A stretch of DNA of 64,000 nt from Phenylobacterium hankyongense (lineage in GTDB: Bacteria > Pseudomonadota > Alphaproteobacteria > Caulobacterales > Caulobacteraceae): contig NZ_QFYP01000001.1 in assembly GCF_003254505.1 (NCBI RefSeq), positions 2,278,001-2,342,000 of the forward strand, given 5' to 3'. Under the pieces are notes generated by a model. That model saw only the letters and a list, made by a program, of their open reading frames with translations, ran no database searches and had not been told where the DNA came from. The position numbers and the translations under genes were made by a program. Each line of letters starts with the position of its first letter. Position 1 is the stretch's first letter. Below are positions 1 through 13,806 of this stretch, piece by piece.

Positions 1-320
1 CCGGTGCGTTCCTCCAGGATGATCTCGCAGGCCAGGCCGAACTTCGCGGCCACCGCCGCGGTCTGGCGCACGTGGTTCGATTGCACCGCGCCTTGGGTGA
101 CCAGGGTGTCGGCGTCGTTGGCGAGCGCGTCGCCCAGCAGGTACTCGAGCTTGCGGGTCTTGTTGCCGCCGCCGGCCAGGCCCGTGCAGTCGTCACGCTT
201 GATCCACAGCTCCGGCCCGCCGCCGGGCGAGGTGGCGAGCGCCGCGGTCAGCCGGGGCAGGGGCTCCAGCGGCGTGGGCAGGTGGGCGAAGCGGACGGGG
301 TTGAAGCGGGCGAGGTGCAT
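1..320 (-). CDS. D-cysteine desulfhydrase / ACC deaminase-family PLP enzyme (3' part cut off by window)
   Basis: Translating the minus strand from the ATG at 320 gives a continuous reading frame to the window edge, starting [20 protein letters not shown]. It contains a WIKRDDCTG segment and then [14 protein letters not shown], in which the lysine of NKTRK is the expected Schiff-base residue for pyridoxal phosphate. [16 protein letters not shown] substrate loop follows. This is the fold-type II pattern of D-cysteine desulfhydrase and 1-aminocyclopropane-1-carboxylate deaminase, which eliminate or deaminate small amino acids in the cytoplasm. The start is fixed by an in-frame TAG four codons upstream and a GGAG-containing leader. 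Only about 106 residues are visible, so desulfhydrase and deaminase cannot be told apart. Confidence 0.85.
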   Translation of the reverse strand, partial: MHLARFNPVRFAHLPTPLEPLPRLTAALATSPGGGPELWIKRDDCTGLAGGGNKTRKLEYLLGDALANDADTLVTQGAVQSNHVRQTAAVAAKFGLACEIILEERT

Positions 321-358
321 GCCCTCGCCCTACTCCAAATGCATGACCCAGGGAAACC

Positions 359-817
359 CTAGGGCCGAACCTTGGGGGGCAGGGCCGCCACTTGCCCGGG
401 CGTCAGGCGCACGATGTCCCTGACGATGCAGGGCGTGGCGAAGCCGCCGCCGCCGGGGCGGCCGATCGAGATATCCAGGTCGATGGGCCGGCAGACGATG
501 GCCGCGCCCGGCGGCTCTCGGATGATGATCGGATCGTTGGACATCGCGCCGGCCAGGCAGGCGCCGCTCATCTCGATCGCGTAGACGTCGCGTCCGTTCA
601 CGTCGATGTACAGCGTGTGGTCGTCGCCCACCGTGTGGTTGCGGATGTCGTGGGTGCGGAAGCAGGCGTCGGGCGCCAGGGCGGCGGAATAGCCGGGCGG
701 CGGCCCCGCGGGCGGCGGCGCGCCGGGCGGGGGTCCTGGCGGCGGCGGGGGATAGGCGTCAGCGCAGGCGGCGAGCGACACGGCCGCGCCGATCAGGGCG
801 GCGATTGGAAGCTTCAT
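359..817 (-). CDS. small secreted lipoprotein, DUF6491-like
   Basis: A 152-residue protein with a short signal peptide ending in SLAACADA, whose Cys fits a lipobox, so it is probably a lipoprotein. A Pro/Gly-rich linker (about residues 20-42) separates the membrane anchor from a globular domain with CFRTHDIRNHTVGDDHTLYI and a final Leu-Thr-Pro-Gly segment. This resembles the small DUF6491 family common in Caulobacterales; that assignment is from memory of the motif. The ATG at 817 has AGGAGG about 7 bases upstream and is preferred over the in-frame ATG eight codons earlier. Two cysteine pairs could form disulfides. Function is unknown. Confidence 0.75.
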   Translation of the reverse strand: MKLPIAALIGAAVSLAACADAYPPPPPGPPPGAPPPAGPPPGYSAALAPDACFRTHDIRNHTVGDDHTLYIDVNGRDVYAIEMSGACLAGAMSNDPIIIREPPGAAIVCRPIDLDISIGRPGGGGFATPCIVRDIVRLTPGQVAALPPKVRP

Positions 818-935
818 CGAAGGTCCTCCTACCCTCCGCAACCTACCACAGCCCCGCCTGTTCCGGCGGTGGCATTTGATGCGCCCGCCGGATTTGCGGT
901 TGGCGCCCGCGCGCGCCGGGCCTAACGTCCGCCTC

Positions 936-2913
<1,978 letters not shown>

Positions 2914-2937
2914 CGGCGGACGACGCCCACAACATCG

Positions 2938-3050
2938 GTCATCCCCGCGAAAGCGGGGACCCAGGTGTTTTATGTCGTCGCTGAGGGTCGAGGCCGCCGT
3001 CGTCAGCCGGCCGGTCAAAAAGCCTGGGTCCCCGCTTTCGCGGGGATGAC
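2938..3050. repeat. REP-like perfect inverted repeat pair downstream of thiC
   Basis: Positions 2938-2965 and 3023-3050 are 28-base perfect reverse complements separated by 57 bases. Each arm begins or ends with GTCATCCCCGCG and contains its own small hairpin, CCCCGCGAAAGCGGGG. The nested palindromes and intergenic position fit a paired REP/BIME-type element, which could also act as a 3' mRNA structure for thiC. A related but different pair occurs behind uvrC at 13807-13943. Confidence 0.75.
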
Positions 3051-3060
3051 AGGCGCTAGC

Positions 3061-3261
3061 TTAGTCCCGCGCCTTGACCTTGGCGGGGGCGGGCCACACG
3101 CGGACGGCGACCGCGACAGTCACCGAGCCCAGCACTGCGGCCACAGCGCCGGCCCACTGCACCGGCGTCATGCCGATGGAGGCGAAGTGGCCGGCCGTGC
3201 CGCCCGACGCGAACACCATCAGGGCCGAGCCCCATTCCGCGGCTTCCTTCGTGGTGATCAT
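3061..3261 (-). CDS. small two-helix membrane protein, unknown function
   Basis: A 66-residue frame from ATG 3261. It has a hydrophilic start (MITTKEAAEWGSAL), a weakly hydrophobic helix and a clear membrane helix (WAGAVAAVLGSVTVAVAVRVW), and ends in a Lys/Arg-rich tail. It sits between the thiC repeat element and the TonB receptor promoter, with a GGGG-type leader that is not a strong ribosome site. The size and one- to two-helix layout resemble holin-like or structural small membrane proteins, but no specific family is recognised. It could still be a chance frame in high-GC DNA. Confidence 0.5.
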   Translation of the reverse strand: MITTKEAAEWGSALMVFASGGTAGHFASIGMTPVQWAGAVAAVLGSVTVAVAVRVWPAPAKVKARD

Positions 3262-3512
3262 GGCTGCGGGCCCCTACGAACTCTGATGACGGTGGTGTGC
3301 GAGCCCCCGACATAGCCAATACCAGCCCCGCACCGCCATGCGGCACGCGGGCGCATCGCACGCCGCGCCTTGAGGCGATGCGTTTGTGTCACACCTGAGA
3401 CATCCCGGTGACATCGGCAATATTTGACGTGCGAGCTTTTTTTCGTGTGGGGCTAGGCTCCTCCCTTCGACCCGGCGGCGAACGGCCGGGATCGCTCAGA
3501 GGGGGACCATCC

Positions 3513-6035
<2,523 letters not shown>

Positions 6036-6068
6036 TCCTCAGGGCCTGACCGATCCGGAACCGGCGGC

Positions 6069-6719
6069 TCAGACCTTGAGCGCCGCCCGCATCAGGGCGA
6101 GCGGGTTGGGCGTCGGCTCGGCGATCCGGGTCAGGGTGTTGCGGTCGCGGTGGCGGAAGGGCTCTGCGCGGCCGCGGACCGTCAGCATGGTGTCGGAGAC
6201 GTAGCTCCAGCCGCCGTCGGCCTCGAAGGCCACTTCGATCCGGTAGGAGTCGGTGCGGAAGGCGTATTCCAGGAAGGCGGTGGAGCAGATGCCGTATTCG
6301 GTCTGTCCGCGCTCCGCCGTCAGCACCAGGCGCGTGGCGTCGGCCGCCGCCTGTCCCGAGGCGATCGCCACCTGGCCGCGCGGGATGGCCACCGTCTGCA
6401 GCACCAGCCCGGTGGCCGGCTCCCAGAGCCAGTAGCCGACCTGGTCGTGGAAGGTGGCGTCTTCGTCGGTGGCGAGGATGTGGATGTGATAGCGCAGGCC
6501 GTAGAACAGCTGCGGGCCGTTGGCCTGCGGGTCGATCGGCTGCAGCTCGATGCGCTCGACGTACGCGCGCCGCTCCGGCCCGTCGGCCTTGGGGTTGAGG
6601 TCGACGCCCTTGCGGCCTTCCCAGACGCCGGCCATCCGCCGCAGCGGCCCGAGGTTGGCCAGGGTGTCGGGATCCACGTCCGCCGGCTCGGTGAAGATGT
6701 CGTCGGGGAAGGGCTGCAT
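6069..6719 (-). CDS. heme-binding beta-barrel (nitrobindin/FABP-like) protein
   Basis: A 216-residue soluble protein without signal peptide. Near the N terminus it has LGPLRRMAGVWEGRKGVDLNP, the G-x-W-x-G first-strand motif of the nitrobindin/FABP-like barrel, and later FHDQVGYWLWEPATGLVLQTVAIPRG, which matches the barrel strand pattern of this family. Members bind small hydrophobic ligands or heme. The start ATG has GGAG upstream. It converges with the TonB receptor (33-base gap) and lies 69 bases after the Gre-family gene on the same strand. The ligand is not deducible from sequence. Confidence 0.75.
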   Translation of the reverse strand: MQPFPDDIFTEPADVDPDTLANLGPLRRMAGVWEGRKGVDLNPKADGPERRAYVERIELQPIDPQANGPQLFYGLRYHIHILATDEDATFHDQVGYWLWEPATGLVLQTVAIPRGQVAIASGQAAADATRLVLTAERGQTEYGICSTAFLEYAFRTDSYRIEVAFEADGGWSYVSDTMLTVRGRAEPFRHRDRNTLTRIAEPTPNPLALMRAALKV

Positions 6720-6788
6720 GATCGGGCTCCGGGCAGGCGGCGACCGATGCCTCCGGCGCGTCCGGCCGTCAAGGCGGGCGAAGGCGGC

Positions 6789-7268
6789 TCAGCGCACCGC
6801 GACCACCTCGACCTCGGCGCCGTTCACCGGGGCGGTGTCGCCGACCGCCTTGCCCAGCAGGGCGCGCGCCAGGGGCGAGACGTAGGAGACGCTGCCGCGG
6901 GCGGGATCGGCTTCGTCCTCGCCGACGATGCGGAAGGTCTGGCGGCGTCCGTCCTCGCGTTCCACCTCCACCGTGCGGCCGAACTGGACCACGTCGGGGT
7001 CGGCCGCGGGCTCGGTGAGCTGGGCGGCGCCGCGGCGCGCGGACCAGTAGCGCAGGTCGCGGGTGGCGCGGGCCATGGCGGTGCGGTCGGCGCTGACCCC
7101 GCCCTGCACCTGGGCGGCGGCGTAGGCGGCGCGGGCGGCGGCCAGCTCGGCCTCGATGGCGGCGAGGCCGCTGGCGGTGACCAGGTTCGGGTGTGGCGAG
7201 ACGGGGCGGTCCGGCAGGTCGGCGGCCTGGGACTCGTAGTCTTCCTCGCGGGTGAAGGCGACGGCCAT
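6789..7268 (-). CDS. GreA/GreB-family transcription elongation factor
   Basis: A 159-residue protein. An N-terminal coiled-coil-like stretch (NLVTASGLAAIEAELAAARAAY) is followed by a C-terminal domain with FGRTVEVEREDGRRQTFRIVGEDEADPARGSVSYVSPLARALLGKAVGD. The latter is the FKBP-like GreA/GreB C-terminal signature (IVGxxEAD...ISxxSPLARALLGKxxGD). Such proteins enter the RNA polymerase secondary channel and stimulate cleavage of backtracked RNA. The N-terminal extension is more divergent than in true GreA, so it is probably a second, GreB-like or Gre-related paralogue. It is monocistronic or loosely linked to the downstream barrel protein. Confidence 0.88.
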   Translation of the reverse strand: MAVAFTREEDYESQAADLPDRPVSPHPNLVTASGLAAIEAELAAARAAYAAAQVQGGVSADRTAMARATRDLRYWSARRGAAQLTEPAADPDVVQFGRTVEVEREDGRRQTFRIVGEDEADPARGSVSYVSPLARALLGKAVGDTAPVNGAEVEVVAVR

Positions 7269-7321
7269 GGACGGACTCTAGGGCGCGGGCAGGCCGAGGG
7301 GAAGCGCGTCGCGCATGGGAA

Positions 7322-7351
7322 GAGGGCGGCTCCCTCGCGGAAGCCGCCCTC
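7322..7351 (-). terminator. possible rho-independent terminator
   Basis: A 10-base perfect stem (GAGGGCGGCT with AGCCGCCCTC) around a 10-base loop lies 25 bases after the stop of the Thr/Pro-rich membrane protein on the minus strand. Only a short TT follows, so termination strength is doubtful. Confidence 0.45.
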
Positions 7352-7375
7352 CGTTAATCCCCAACGGAAAACGGG

Positions 7376-8179
7376 TTAGGCGCTGGGCGGCGTCGCGACC
7401 GGGGGCGTGGCCGCGTCGGGCGCGGGCGTCGCCGACGAGGTGCTCGGCGCGGGGGCCGGGTTCACCGTGGTCGGAGCCGGGGTGACCGGCATCGGCGCGG
7501 GCGAGATCTGCGGGGCCTGGGCCGCGCCGGAGTAGGGCATCGGCGCGCTCGGCAGGGTGTCGGACGCCGCGCGGCCCGTGGCGCTGGTGTTCACGCCGGC
7601 GCCTTCCGCGCTGGCGGCGGCGCTGGGACGGGCCCGGGCGGTCGCCACGCGGGTGGTCCGATGCGTGACGACTGGTGTGGACGTGCGGGCCACGGTGGTC
7701 TGCGTCGTCGAGGTCGCCGGCGCCGGCGTGGCGGCGGTGTTGGCCGCCAGATTCGAGGCGCTCGGGGTCGCGGCCGGGCCGTTCAGGCCGGCGCCGCTGT
7801 TCAGCGCGGTCTGGCTGGTCGTCGTGGTGGTGGTGGTCGCGCCCGGGGTCAGCTGGGCGACGCCCTGGTCGCGCGACTGGCTGACGTACCAGCCGCCGGC
7901 GGCGAGCGCGCCGATGGCGATCACGCCGGCGGCCACGGCGGCTGGGGCTACGCCATTACGGCGGGCCGTCCGGGCGCCCGGAATCACGCTGGTGGGCTCA
8001 TAGGTCGTGCTGGCGGTCGAGCCGGCGACCGGCTCGTCCGTCCGCACCGTCGTGGTGGTCGTGGCGGTGCGGGTGCGGCCCTTCTTGCCCGTGCGCGCCC
8101 AGACGGGCGTCGCGGCGAACATCGTACTCTCGGTTTCGTCGGTGGTGGCCCCGTTGGGGGCGGTGAAGTCAACGGACAT
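7376..8179 (-). CDS. Thr/Ala/Pro-rich single-pass membrane protein
   Basis: A 267-residue low-complexity protein. The first 80 residues are hydrophilic with runs such as RTATTTTTVRT. One membrane helix (VAPAAVAAGVIAIGALAAGGWYV) follows, then about 160 residues dominated by Thr, Ala, Pro and Ser that are probably disordered and periplasmic. The start at 8179 follows GGAGGGACTGAC, a good ribosome site. No domain is recognisable. The topology (cytoplasmic basic N terminus, helix, disordered exterior) suggests a cell-envelope or linker role, which is only inference. Confidence 0.75.
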   Translation of the reverse strand: MSVDFTAPNGATTDETESTMFAATPVWARTGKKGRTRTATTTTTVRTDEPVAGSTASTTYEPTSVIPGARTARRNGVAPAAVAAGVIAIGALAAGGWYVSQSRDQGVAQLTPGATTTTTTTSQTALNSGAGLNGPAATPSASNLAANTAATPAPATSTTQTTVARTSTPVVTHRTTRVATARARPSAAASAEGAGVNTSATGRAASDTLPSAPMPYSGAAQAPQISPAPMPVTPAPTTVNPAPAPSTSSATPAPDAATPPVATPPSA

Positions 8180-8560
8180 GTCAGTCCCTCCAGAATGAGT
8201 GTCGCCGAGGACAAACGTGGTCAGGTGGAGGTCGGTTCCGATGATCTTTCAGGCTAGCTTGACCGTTGAACACTCGGTGTGGCTCGAATTCAGGTCTAAC
8301 GCGGTGCGGTAAATCTTCGTTGTGCTGCTGAATTAAAGTCCAAGATGGCGAGTATTTAGAAAACAGCTCTGGGAAGTCGGCCGCTTTCTGGCAAAAGCCG
8401 CCACGGAATGACCTTAATTCCGGCCCGCAGCCCGCCCGGCGTGTGTCCGGGGCGCCGCGATCGGCTCGCCTCTCACGGGTGTGACCAATCGCGCGACGGG
8501 CTTCCCTTGACCCGCCGCGCGGCGCGCCGCCAAGCTCCGTGACGGAAGTCGGAGGAAGGG
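8180..8560. other. 381-base divergent intergenic region, AT-richer than its surroundings
   Basis: This stretch separates two divergent genes. Its middle (about 8250-8360) is clearly richer in A/T than the flanks, for example GAATTAAAGTCCAAGATGG, consistent with promoters in both directions. I see no RNA gene, repeat or convincing -35/-10 pair. Confidence 0.4.
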
Positions 8561-10348
8561 ATGGCCCTTAAGGCGAGGCTGCAGCGCGAGTGGCGTTTTC
8601 TGCGCGGGCTGAACCGCACCCTCAAGCGGGTGAAGTCGATCAGCCCCGAGAGCGACAACCTCGTCTGCGACGACCTGGAGGCGGCGGTCGCCAGGTGGCG
8701 CGAGCGCCCGGCGCTGAGCTTCGAAGGCCGCACGCTCACCTACGCCGAGCTCGACGGCATGGCCAACCGCTTCGCCCACTGGGCCAAGGGGCTGAACCTG
8801 CGGCGCGGCCAGACGGTGGCGCTGTTCATGCCCAACCGCGCCGAGTACTTCGCCGTCTGGTACGGCCTGTCGAAGGTCGGCGTGGTCACCGCCCTGATCA
8901 ACAACCAGCTCTCCGGCCTGCCGCTGGCCCACTGCCTGAACATCTCCGGCGCGGCCCACGTCATCGTCGACCCCGAGACCTCGCCGGTGTTCGAGGCTGC
9001 CCGCCCGCTGCTGGAGAAGCCGCTGCAGCAATGGGTGCTCGGCCCGGTGCACGGCGACCAGCGCGACCTCGTCCAGGCGCTGAAGAGCTGCAGCCAGCTC
9101 GCCCCCGACCGCGCCCTGCGCGAGGGCATGACGGCCCGCGACACCGCCCTGCTGATCTTCACCTCCGGCACCACCGGCATGCCGAAGGCGGCGCGCATCA
9201 CCCACGTCCGCGCCCAGCTCTACATGCGCGGCTTCGCCGGCTCGACCGGCGCCGGCGCCAGCGACCGGATCTACGTCGCCCTGCCGCTCTATCACGCCAC
9301 CGGCGGGCTCTGCGCCCTGGGGGCGGCCTTCCTGAACGGCGGCTCGGTGTTCCTGCGCCGGCGGTTCTCGGCCACCCACTTCTGGGGCGAGGCCGCGGCC
9401 GAGGGCTGCACCATGTTCGTCTACATCGGCGAGCTCTGCCGCTACCTGGTCAACCAGCCGCCCTCCGACGACGAGACCCGCCACAAGATCCGCTTGGCGT
9501 TCGGCAACGGCCTGCGGCCGGACATCTGGCGCGTGATGAAGCAGCGCTTCCACATCCCCGACATCCTGGAGTTCTACGGCTCCACCGAGGGCAACGTGTC
9601 GCTGTTCAACTTCGACGGCCGGGAAGGCGCCATCGGCCGCGCGCCCAAGTGGCTGCGCAACCGGTTCAACGTGCGGCTCATCCAGTTCGACGTCGAGGCG
9701 GAGAAGCCGCTGCGCGGGCCCGACGGCTTCTGCATCGAGAGCGGCCCGGGCCAGATCGGCGAGTGCATCGGCAAGGTCGGCCACGACGCCCGCTCGGAAT
9801 ACACCGGCTATGTCGACAAGGCGGCGTCGGAGAAGAAGGTGCTGCGCGACGTCTTCGAAAAGGGCGACGCCTGGTTCGCCACCGGCGACCTGATGAAGAT
9901 GGACGCCGACGGCTACCTCTATTTCGTCGACCGGATCGGCGACACCTTCCGCTGGAAGGGCGAGAACGTCTCCACCAACGAGGTGGCCGAGCGGCTGCAG
10001 GCGGCGCCCGGCGTCAAGGAGGCCAACGTCTACGGCGTCGCCGTCGACGGCGCCGACGGGAGGGCCGGGATGGCGGGGCTGGTGGTCGACGGCGAGTTCG
10101 ACATCAAGGCGTTCGGCCAGCACGTGGCCGCCGAACTCCCGACCTTCGCCCAGCCGCTGTTCGTCCGCATCCTGCCGGCGATGGAGACCACCGGCACCTT
10201 CAAGGCCCGCAAGATGGACCTGGTGGCCGACGGCTACGATCCGGGCAAGATCAAGGGCCCGCTCTACTTCCACGACCCGCGGCGCGGCTATGTGAAGGTG
10301 ACCAAGTCGGTGTTCGAGAAGATCGCTGCGGGCGCCGTGAAGGTGTGA
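8561..10348 (+). CDS. long-/very-long-chain acyl-CoA synthetase (FATP type)
   Basis: A 595-residue AMP-forming synthetase that activates fatty acids to acyl-CoA. The P-loop LLIFTSGTTGMPKAARITH lies at about residues 195-213, the FYGSTEGNVSLFNFDG motif near 340, and the C-terminal YLYFVDRIGDTFRWKGENVSTNEVAE near 455-480. The RIGDTFRWKGENVST wording is the FATP/very-long-chain variant rather than the E. coli FadD one. Length fits. The start follows GGAGGAAGGG. It is followed after about 110 bases by a secreted M20 amidohydrolase with no clear functional link. Confidence 0.92.
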   Translation: MALKARLQREWRFLRGLNRTLKRVKSISPESDNLVCDDLEAAVARWRERPALSFEGRTLTYAELDGMANRFAHWAKGLNLRRGQTVALFMPNRAEYFAVWYGLSKVGVVTALINNQLSGLPLAHCLNISGAAHVIVDPETSPVFEAARPLLEKPLQQWVLGPVHGDQRDLVQALKSCSQLAPDRALREGMTARDTALLIFTSGTTGMPKAARITHVRAQLYMRGFAGSTGAGASDRIYVALPLYHATGGLCALGAAFLNGGSVFLRRRFSATHFWGEAAAEGCTMFVYIGELCRYLVNQPPSDDETRHKIRLAFGNGLRPDIWRVMKQRFHIPDILEFYGSTEGNVSLFNFDGREGAIGRAPKWLRNRFNVRLIQFDVEAEKPLRGPDGFCIESGPGQIGECIGKVGHDARSEYTGYVDKAASEKKVLRDVFEKGDAWFATGDLMKMDADGYLYFVDRIGDTFRWKGENVSTNEVAERLQAAPGVKEANVYGVAVDGADGRAGMAGLVVDGEFDIKAFGQHVAAELPTFAQPLFVRILPAMETTGTFKARKMDLVADGYDPGKIKGPLYFHDPRRGYVKVTKSVFEKIAAGAVKV

Positions 10349-10458
10349 GAACGCGTCCTTATCAAGTCGTCCCCCTGATCGCCGTTGGACCGCTGCTGGC
10401 GCAGACGTTGTGGGAGTGGCTATGGTGAAGCTTGGCCTCTCAAGCTTCGAGTCTCACC

Positions 10459-11784
10459 ATGCCGATCCGCGTCCTTCGACCCCTCCTCTTCGCCGCCGCC
10501 GCGGCGGTCGTGGCCTGCGCCTCGTCCGCCCAGGCCGGTGACGTCGCCAGGCAGAAGGCCGAGATCGACGCCGGGCTCGACCGCGGCTACGCCCAGCTCG
10601 ACGCCCTCTACAAGGACATCCACCAGCACCCCGAGCTCGGCTTCCAGGAGACCGAGACCGCCGCCAAGCTCGCCAAGCAGATGCGGGCGCTCGGCTTCAC
10701 GGTGACCGAGCGCGTCGGCAAGACCGGCATCGTCGCGATCTACAAGAATGGCCCCGGCCCCACGGTCATGGTCCGCACCGAGCTCGACGCCCTCCCCATG
10801 GAGGAGAAGACCGGGCTGCCCTACGCCAGCCACGCGGTGACCGCCTGGAACGGCAAGCCGACCCCCGTCGCGCACAGCTGCGGCCACGATATCCACATGG
10901 CCGCCTGGGTCGGGGCTGCCCAGGCCCTGGTGGCCATGAAGAACCAGTGGCACGGGACCTTGATGTTCATCGGCCAGCCGTCGGAGGAGACGGTGGGCGG
11001 CGCAAAGGCCATGATCGCCGACGGCCTCTTCACCCGCTTTCCCAAGCCCGACATTGGCTTCGCCCAGCACGTCAGCAACCTGGCGGCGGGCGCCGTGGCC
11101 TACATGCCGGGGGTCGAGAGCTCGAACTCGAACGAGCTGAACATCACCTTCCACGGTCGCGGTTCCCACGGCTCGCGGCCGCAGGAGAGCATCGACCCGG
11201 TGATGGAGGCCGCCCGCTTCGTGGTCGACGTGCAGAGCGTGATCAGCCGCGAGAAGGATCCCGCCGCCTTCGGCGTGATCACGGTGGGCGCGATCCAGTC
11301 GGGCAGCGCCGGCAATATCATCCCGGACACCGCCGTCCTGCACGGCACCATCCGCACCTACGACAACGCCGTGCGCGACAAGATGCTGGCGGGCATCCGC
11401 CGCACCGCCAAGGCCGTGGCCGACATGGCCGGCGCGCCGGCTCCCGACGTCGACTTGGCGGAGGGCGGCAAGGCGGTTGTCAACGACGCCGCCATCACCG
11501 CGCGCACCGCCCCGGTGTTCAAGGCCGCGTTCGGCGACCACGCCATCGCCCTGACCGCGCCCAACTCGGCCAGCGAGGACTATTCGGAGTTCATAATCGC
11601 CGGCGTCCCCTCGCTGTTCTTCGGCCTCGGCGGCTATGACCCCAAGGTGATCGCCGAGGCCCGCGCCAAGGGCCAGCCGCTCCCGACCAACCACTCTCCC
11701 TATTTCGCCCCGGTCCCCGAGCCGACGATTCGCACCGGCGTCGAGGCCATGACCCTGGCCGTCCTGAACGTGATGGGGTCCTAG
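10459..11784 (+). CDS. secreted M20 family amidohydrolase / carboxypeptidase
   Basis: A 441-residue enzyme with a signal peptide (MPIRVLRPLLFAAAAAVVACASSAQA), so it acts in the periplasm or outside. Metal-site motifs of the M20D group are present: VMVRTELDALPMEEKTG, then AHSCGHDIHMAAWVG with the Cys-Gly-His-Asp, SEETVGGAKAMI with the Glu pair, and QHVSN. Family members hydrolyse N-acyl amino acids such as hippurate or small peptides using two metal ions. The ATG at 10459 starts the signal peptide; the earlier TTG in frame at 10432 would add a non-signal stretch. The ribosome site is weak. Confidence 0.9.
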   Translation: MPIRVLRPLLFAAAAAVVACASSAQAGDVARQKAEIDAGLDRGYAQLDALYKDIHQHPELGFQETETAAKLAKQMRALGFTVTERVGKTGIVAIYKNGPGPTVMVRTELDALPMEEKTGLPYASHAVTAWNGKPTPVAHSCGHDIHMAAWVGAAQALVAMKNQWHGTLMFIGQPSEETVGGAKAMIADGLFTRFPKPDIGFAQHVSNLAAGAVAYMPGVESSNSNELNITFHGRGSHGSRPQESIDPVMEAARFVVDVQSVISREKDPAAFGVITVGAIQSGSAGNIIPDTAVLHGTIRTYDNAVRDKMLAGIRRTAKAVADMAGAPAPDVDLAEGGKAVVNDAAITARTAPVFKAAFGDHAIALTAPNSASEDYSEFIIAGVPSLFFGLGGYDPKVIAEARAKGQPLPTNHSPYFAPVPEPTIRTGVEAMTLAVLNVMGS

Positions 11785-11916
11785 GCGGCGGCGGAACTCG
11801 CCCAGCCGGTCCACCAGGGGAGGGGCCACGAACGCGAGGCCCCGCAGGCAGGTGAGGCGCGCAGCCGATCGGCCGATCCTCCTGCGCCGGCCGCCGGACT
11901 CGCCTATATTCGGCCC

Positions 11917-13785
11917 ATGCCAGACGATGTCGCCACAGTCTCGCCCCTGAAGGGCGCGGCCCTGATCAAGGACGAGGTCAAGCGCCTGCCTGACCGGCCC
12001 GGCGTCTATCGCATGGTCGGCGAGGACGGCGAGGTGCTCTACGTCGGCAAGGCGCGGAGCCTGAAGAAGCGCGTGCTGCAGTACGCGCAGGGGCGCTTCC
12101 ACACCCAGCGCATCGCCCACATGGTCGACCTGACGCGCTCCATGGAGTTCGTCACCACCCGCACCGAGACCGACGCCCTGCTGCTCGAGATCAACCTGAT
12201 CAAACAGCTGAAGCCGCGCTTCAACGTGCTGCTGCGCGACGACAAGAGCTTTCCCGAGATCGTCATCCGCCGCGAGCACCCGGCGCCGCAGCTGCGCAAG
12301 CACCGCGGCGCCCACACCATCCAGGGCGACTACTTTGGCCCCTTCGCCAGCGCCTGGGCGGTGAACCGCACGCTGAACACCCTGCAGAAGGCCTTCCTGC
12401 TCCGGTCCTGCTCGGACAGCGTCTACGAGAGCCGCACCCGGCCCTGCATGCTGCACCAGATCCGACGCTGCTCGGCGCCCTGCACCGGCCTCGTCAGCCT
12501 CGAGGACTACAACGGCCTGGTCGAGGAGGCTGAGGCCTTCCTGCGCGGCAAGAGCCGGGCGGTGATGGCGCGGATGTCCAGCGAGATGCAGGCCGCCTCC
12601 GACGAGATGGAGTTCGAGCGCGCCGCGCGCCTGCGCGACCGCATCCGGGCGCTGGCCTCCATCGCCCAGGAGCAGCAGATCAACCCGGAGACGGTGGACG
12701 AGGCCGACGTCGTCGCCCTGCATTCCGAAGGCGGCCAGGCCTGCGTGCAGGTGTTCTTCTTCCGCGCCGGCCAGAACTGGGGCAACCGCGCCTACTTCCC
12801 CCGCGTCGACAAGAGCGACGAGGACGCCGACGTCATGGGCGCCTTCCTCGGCCAGTTCTACGACGACAAGCCGATCCCCAAGCTGGTGCTGGTCAACGTC
12901 GAGCCGGCCGAGGGCGAACTGCTGGCCGAGGCGCTGGCGATCAAGGCCGGGCGCAAGGTGGAGATCAGCCGGCCGCAGCGCGGCGAGAAGCGCCAGCTGG
13001 TGGACCATGCGCTGACCAACGCCCGCGAGGCGCTGGGGCGCAAGATGGCGGAGAGCTCGGCCCAGTCGAAGCTGCTGGCCGGTGTGTGCGAGGCGTTCGG
13101 GCTGGACGGCCAGCCGGAGCGGATCGAGGTCTACGACAACAGCCACATCATGGGCACCAACGCGGTCGGCGGGATGATCGTCGCCGGCCCCGAGGGCTTC
13201 CAGAAGAGCCAGTATCGCAAGTTCAACATCCGCTCGACCGAGCTCACCCCCGGCGACGACTACGGGATGATGAAGGAGGTGCTGCGCCGCCGCTTCGCGC
13301 GGCTGGTGAAAGAGGAGGAGGCGGGCGAGGCCGCCCCTCGGCCCGACCTGGTGCTGATCGACGGCGGCGCGGGCCAGCTGGCGGCGACGATGGAGGTGAT
13401 GGCCGACCTCGGCGTCGACGACATCGCCGTGGTGGGGGTCGCCAAGGGCCCCGACCGCGACGCCGGCCTGGAGCGCTTCTTCATGCCGGGCAAGACGCCG
13501 TTCATGCTCGAGCCCAAGAGCCCGGTGCTCTACTACCTCCAGCGCCTGCGCGACGAAGCCCACCGCTTCGCCATCGGCAGCCACCGCACGCGCCGCGCCA
13601 TGGACATGAAGAAGAACCCCCTCGACGAGATCGACGGGGTCGGCCCCGGCCGCAAGCGCGCCCTGCTGCACGCCTTCGGCTCGGCGCGCGGGGTGTCCCG
13701 CGCCTCGGTGGACGACCTGGCCAAGGTCGAGGGCGTCAGCCAGCCCCTGGCCCAGCGGATCTTCGACTTCTTCCGGAAGAGCTGA
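11917..13785 (+). CDS. uvrC: excinuclease ABC subunit C
   Basis: A 622-residue UvrC, the dual-incision nuclease of nucleotide excision repair. The GIY-YIG domain ([20 protein letters not shown]) sits at the N terminus. A UVR helix ([19 protein letters not shown]) near residue 230 contacts UvrB. The RNase H-like second nuclease domain contains [17 protein letters not shown] and [14 protein letters not shown] tandem helix-hairpin-helix region at the C terminus includes [13 protein letters not shown]. Length is normal. No partner repair gene is nearby. A REP-like repeat follows the stop. Confidence 0.98.
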   Translation: MPDDVATVSPLKGAALIKDEVKRLPDRPGVYRMVGEDGEVLYVGKARSLKKRVLQYAQGRFHTQRIAHMVDLTRSMEFVTTRTETDALLLEINLIKQLKPRFNVLLRDDKSFPEIVIRREHPAPQLRKHRGAHTIQGDYFGPFASAWAVNRTLNTLQKAFLLRSCSDSVYESRTRPCMLHQIRRCSAPCTGLVSLEDYNGLVEEAEAFLRGKSRAVMARMSSEMQAASDEMEFERAARLRDRIRALASIAQEQQINPETVDEADVVALHSEGGQACVQVFFFRAGQNWGNRAYFPRVDKSDEDADVMGAFLGQFYDDKPIPKLVLVNVEPAEGELLAEALAIKAGRKVEISRPQRGEKRQLVDHALTNAREALGRKMAESSAQSKLLAGVCEAFGLDGQPERIEVYDNSHIMGTNAVGGMIVAGPEGFQKSQYRKFNIRSTELTPGDDYGMMKEVLRRRFARLVKEEEAGEAAPRPDLVLIDGGAGQLAATMEVMADLGVDDIAVVGVAKGPDRDAGLERFFMPGKTPFMLEPKSPVLYYLQRLRDEAHRFAIGSHRTRRAMDMKKNPLDEIDGVGPGRKRALLHAFGSARGVSRASVDDLAKVEGVSQPLAQRIFDFFRKS

Positions 13786-13806
13786 GGGGGGCGCCGCTCC
13801 CCCAAA

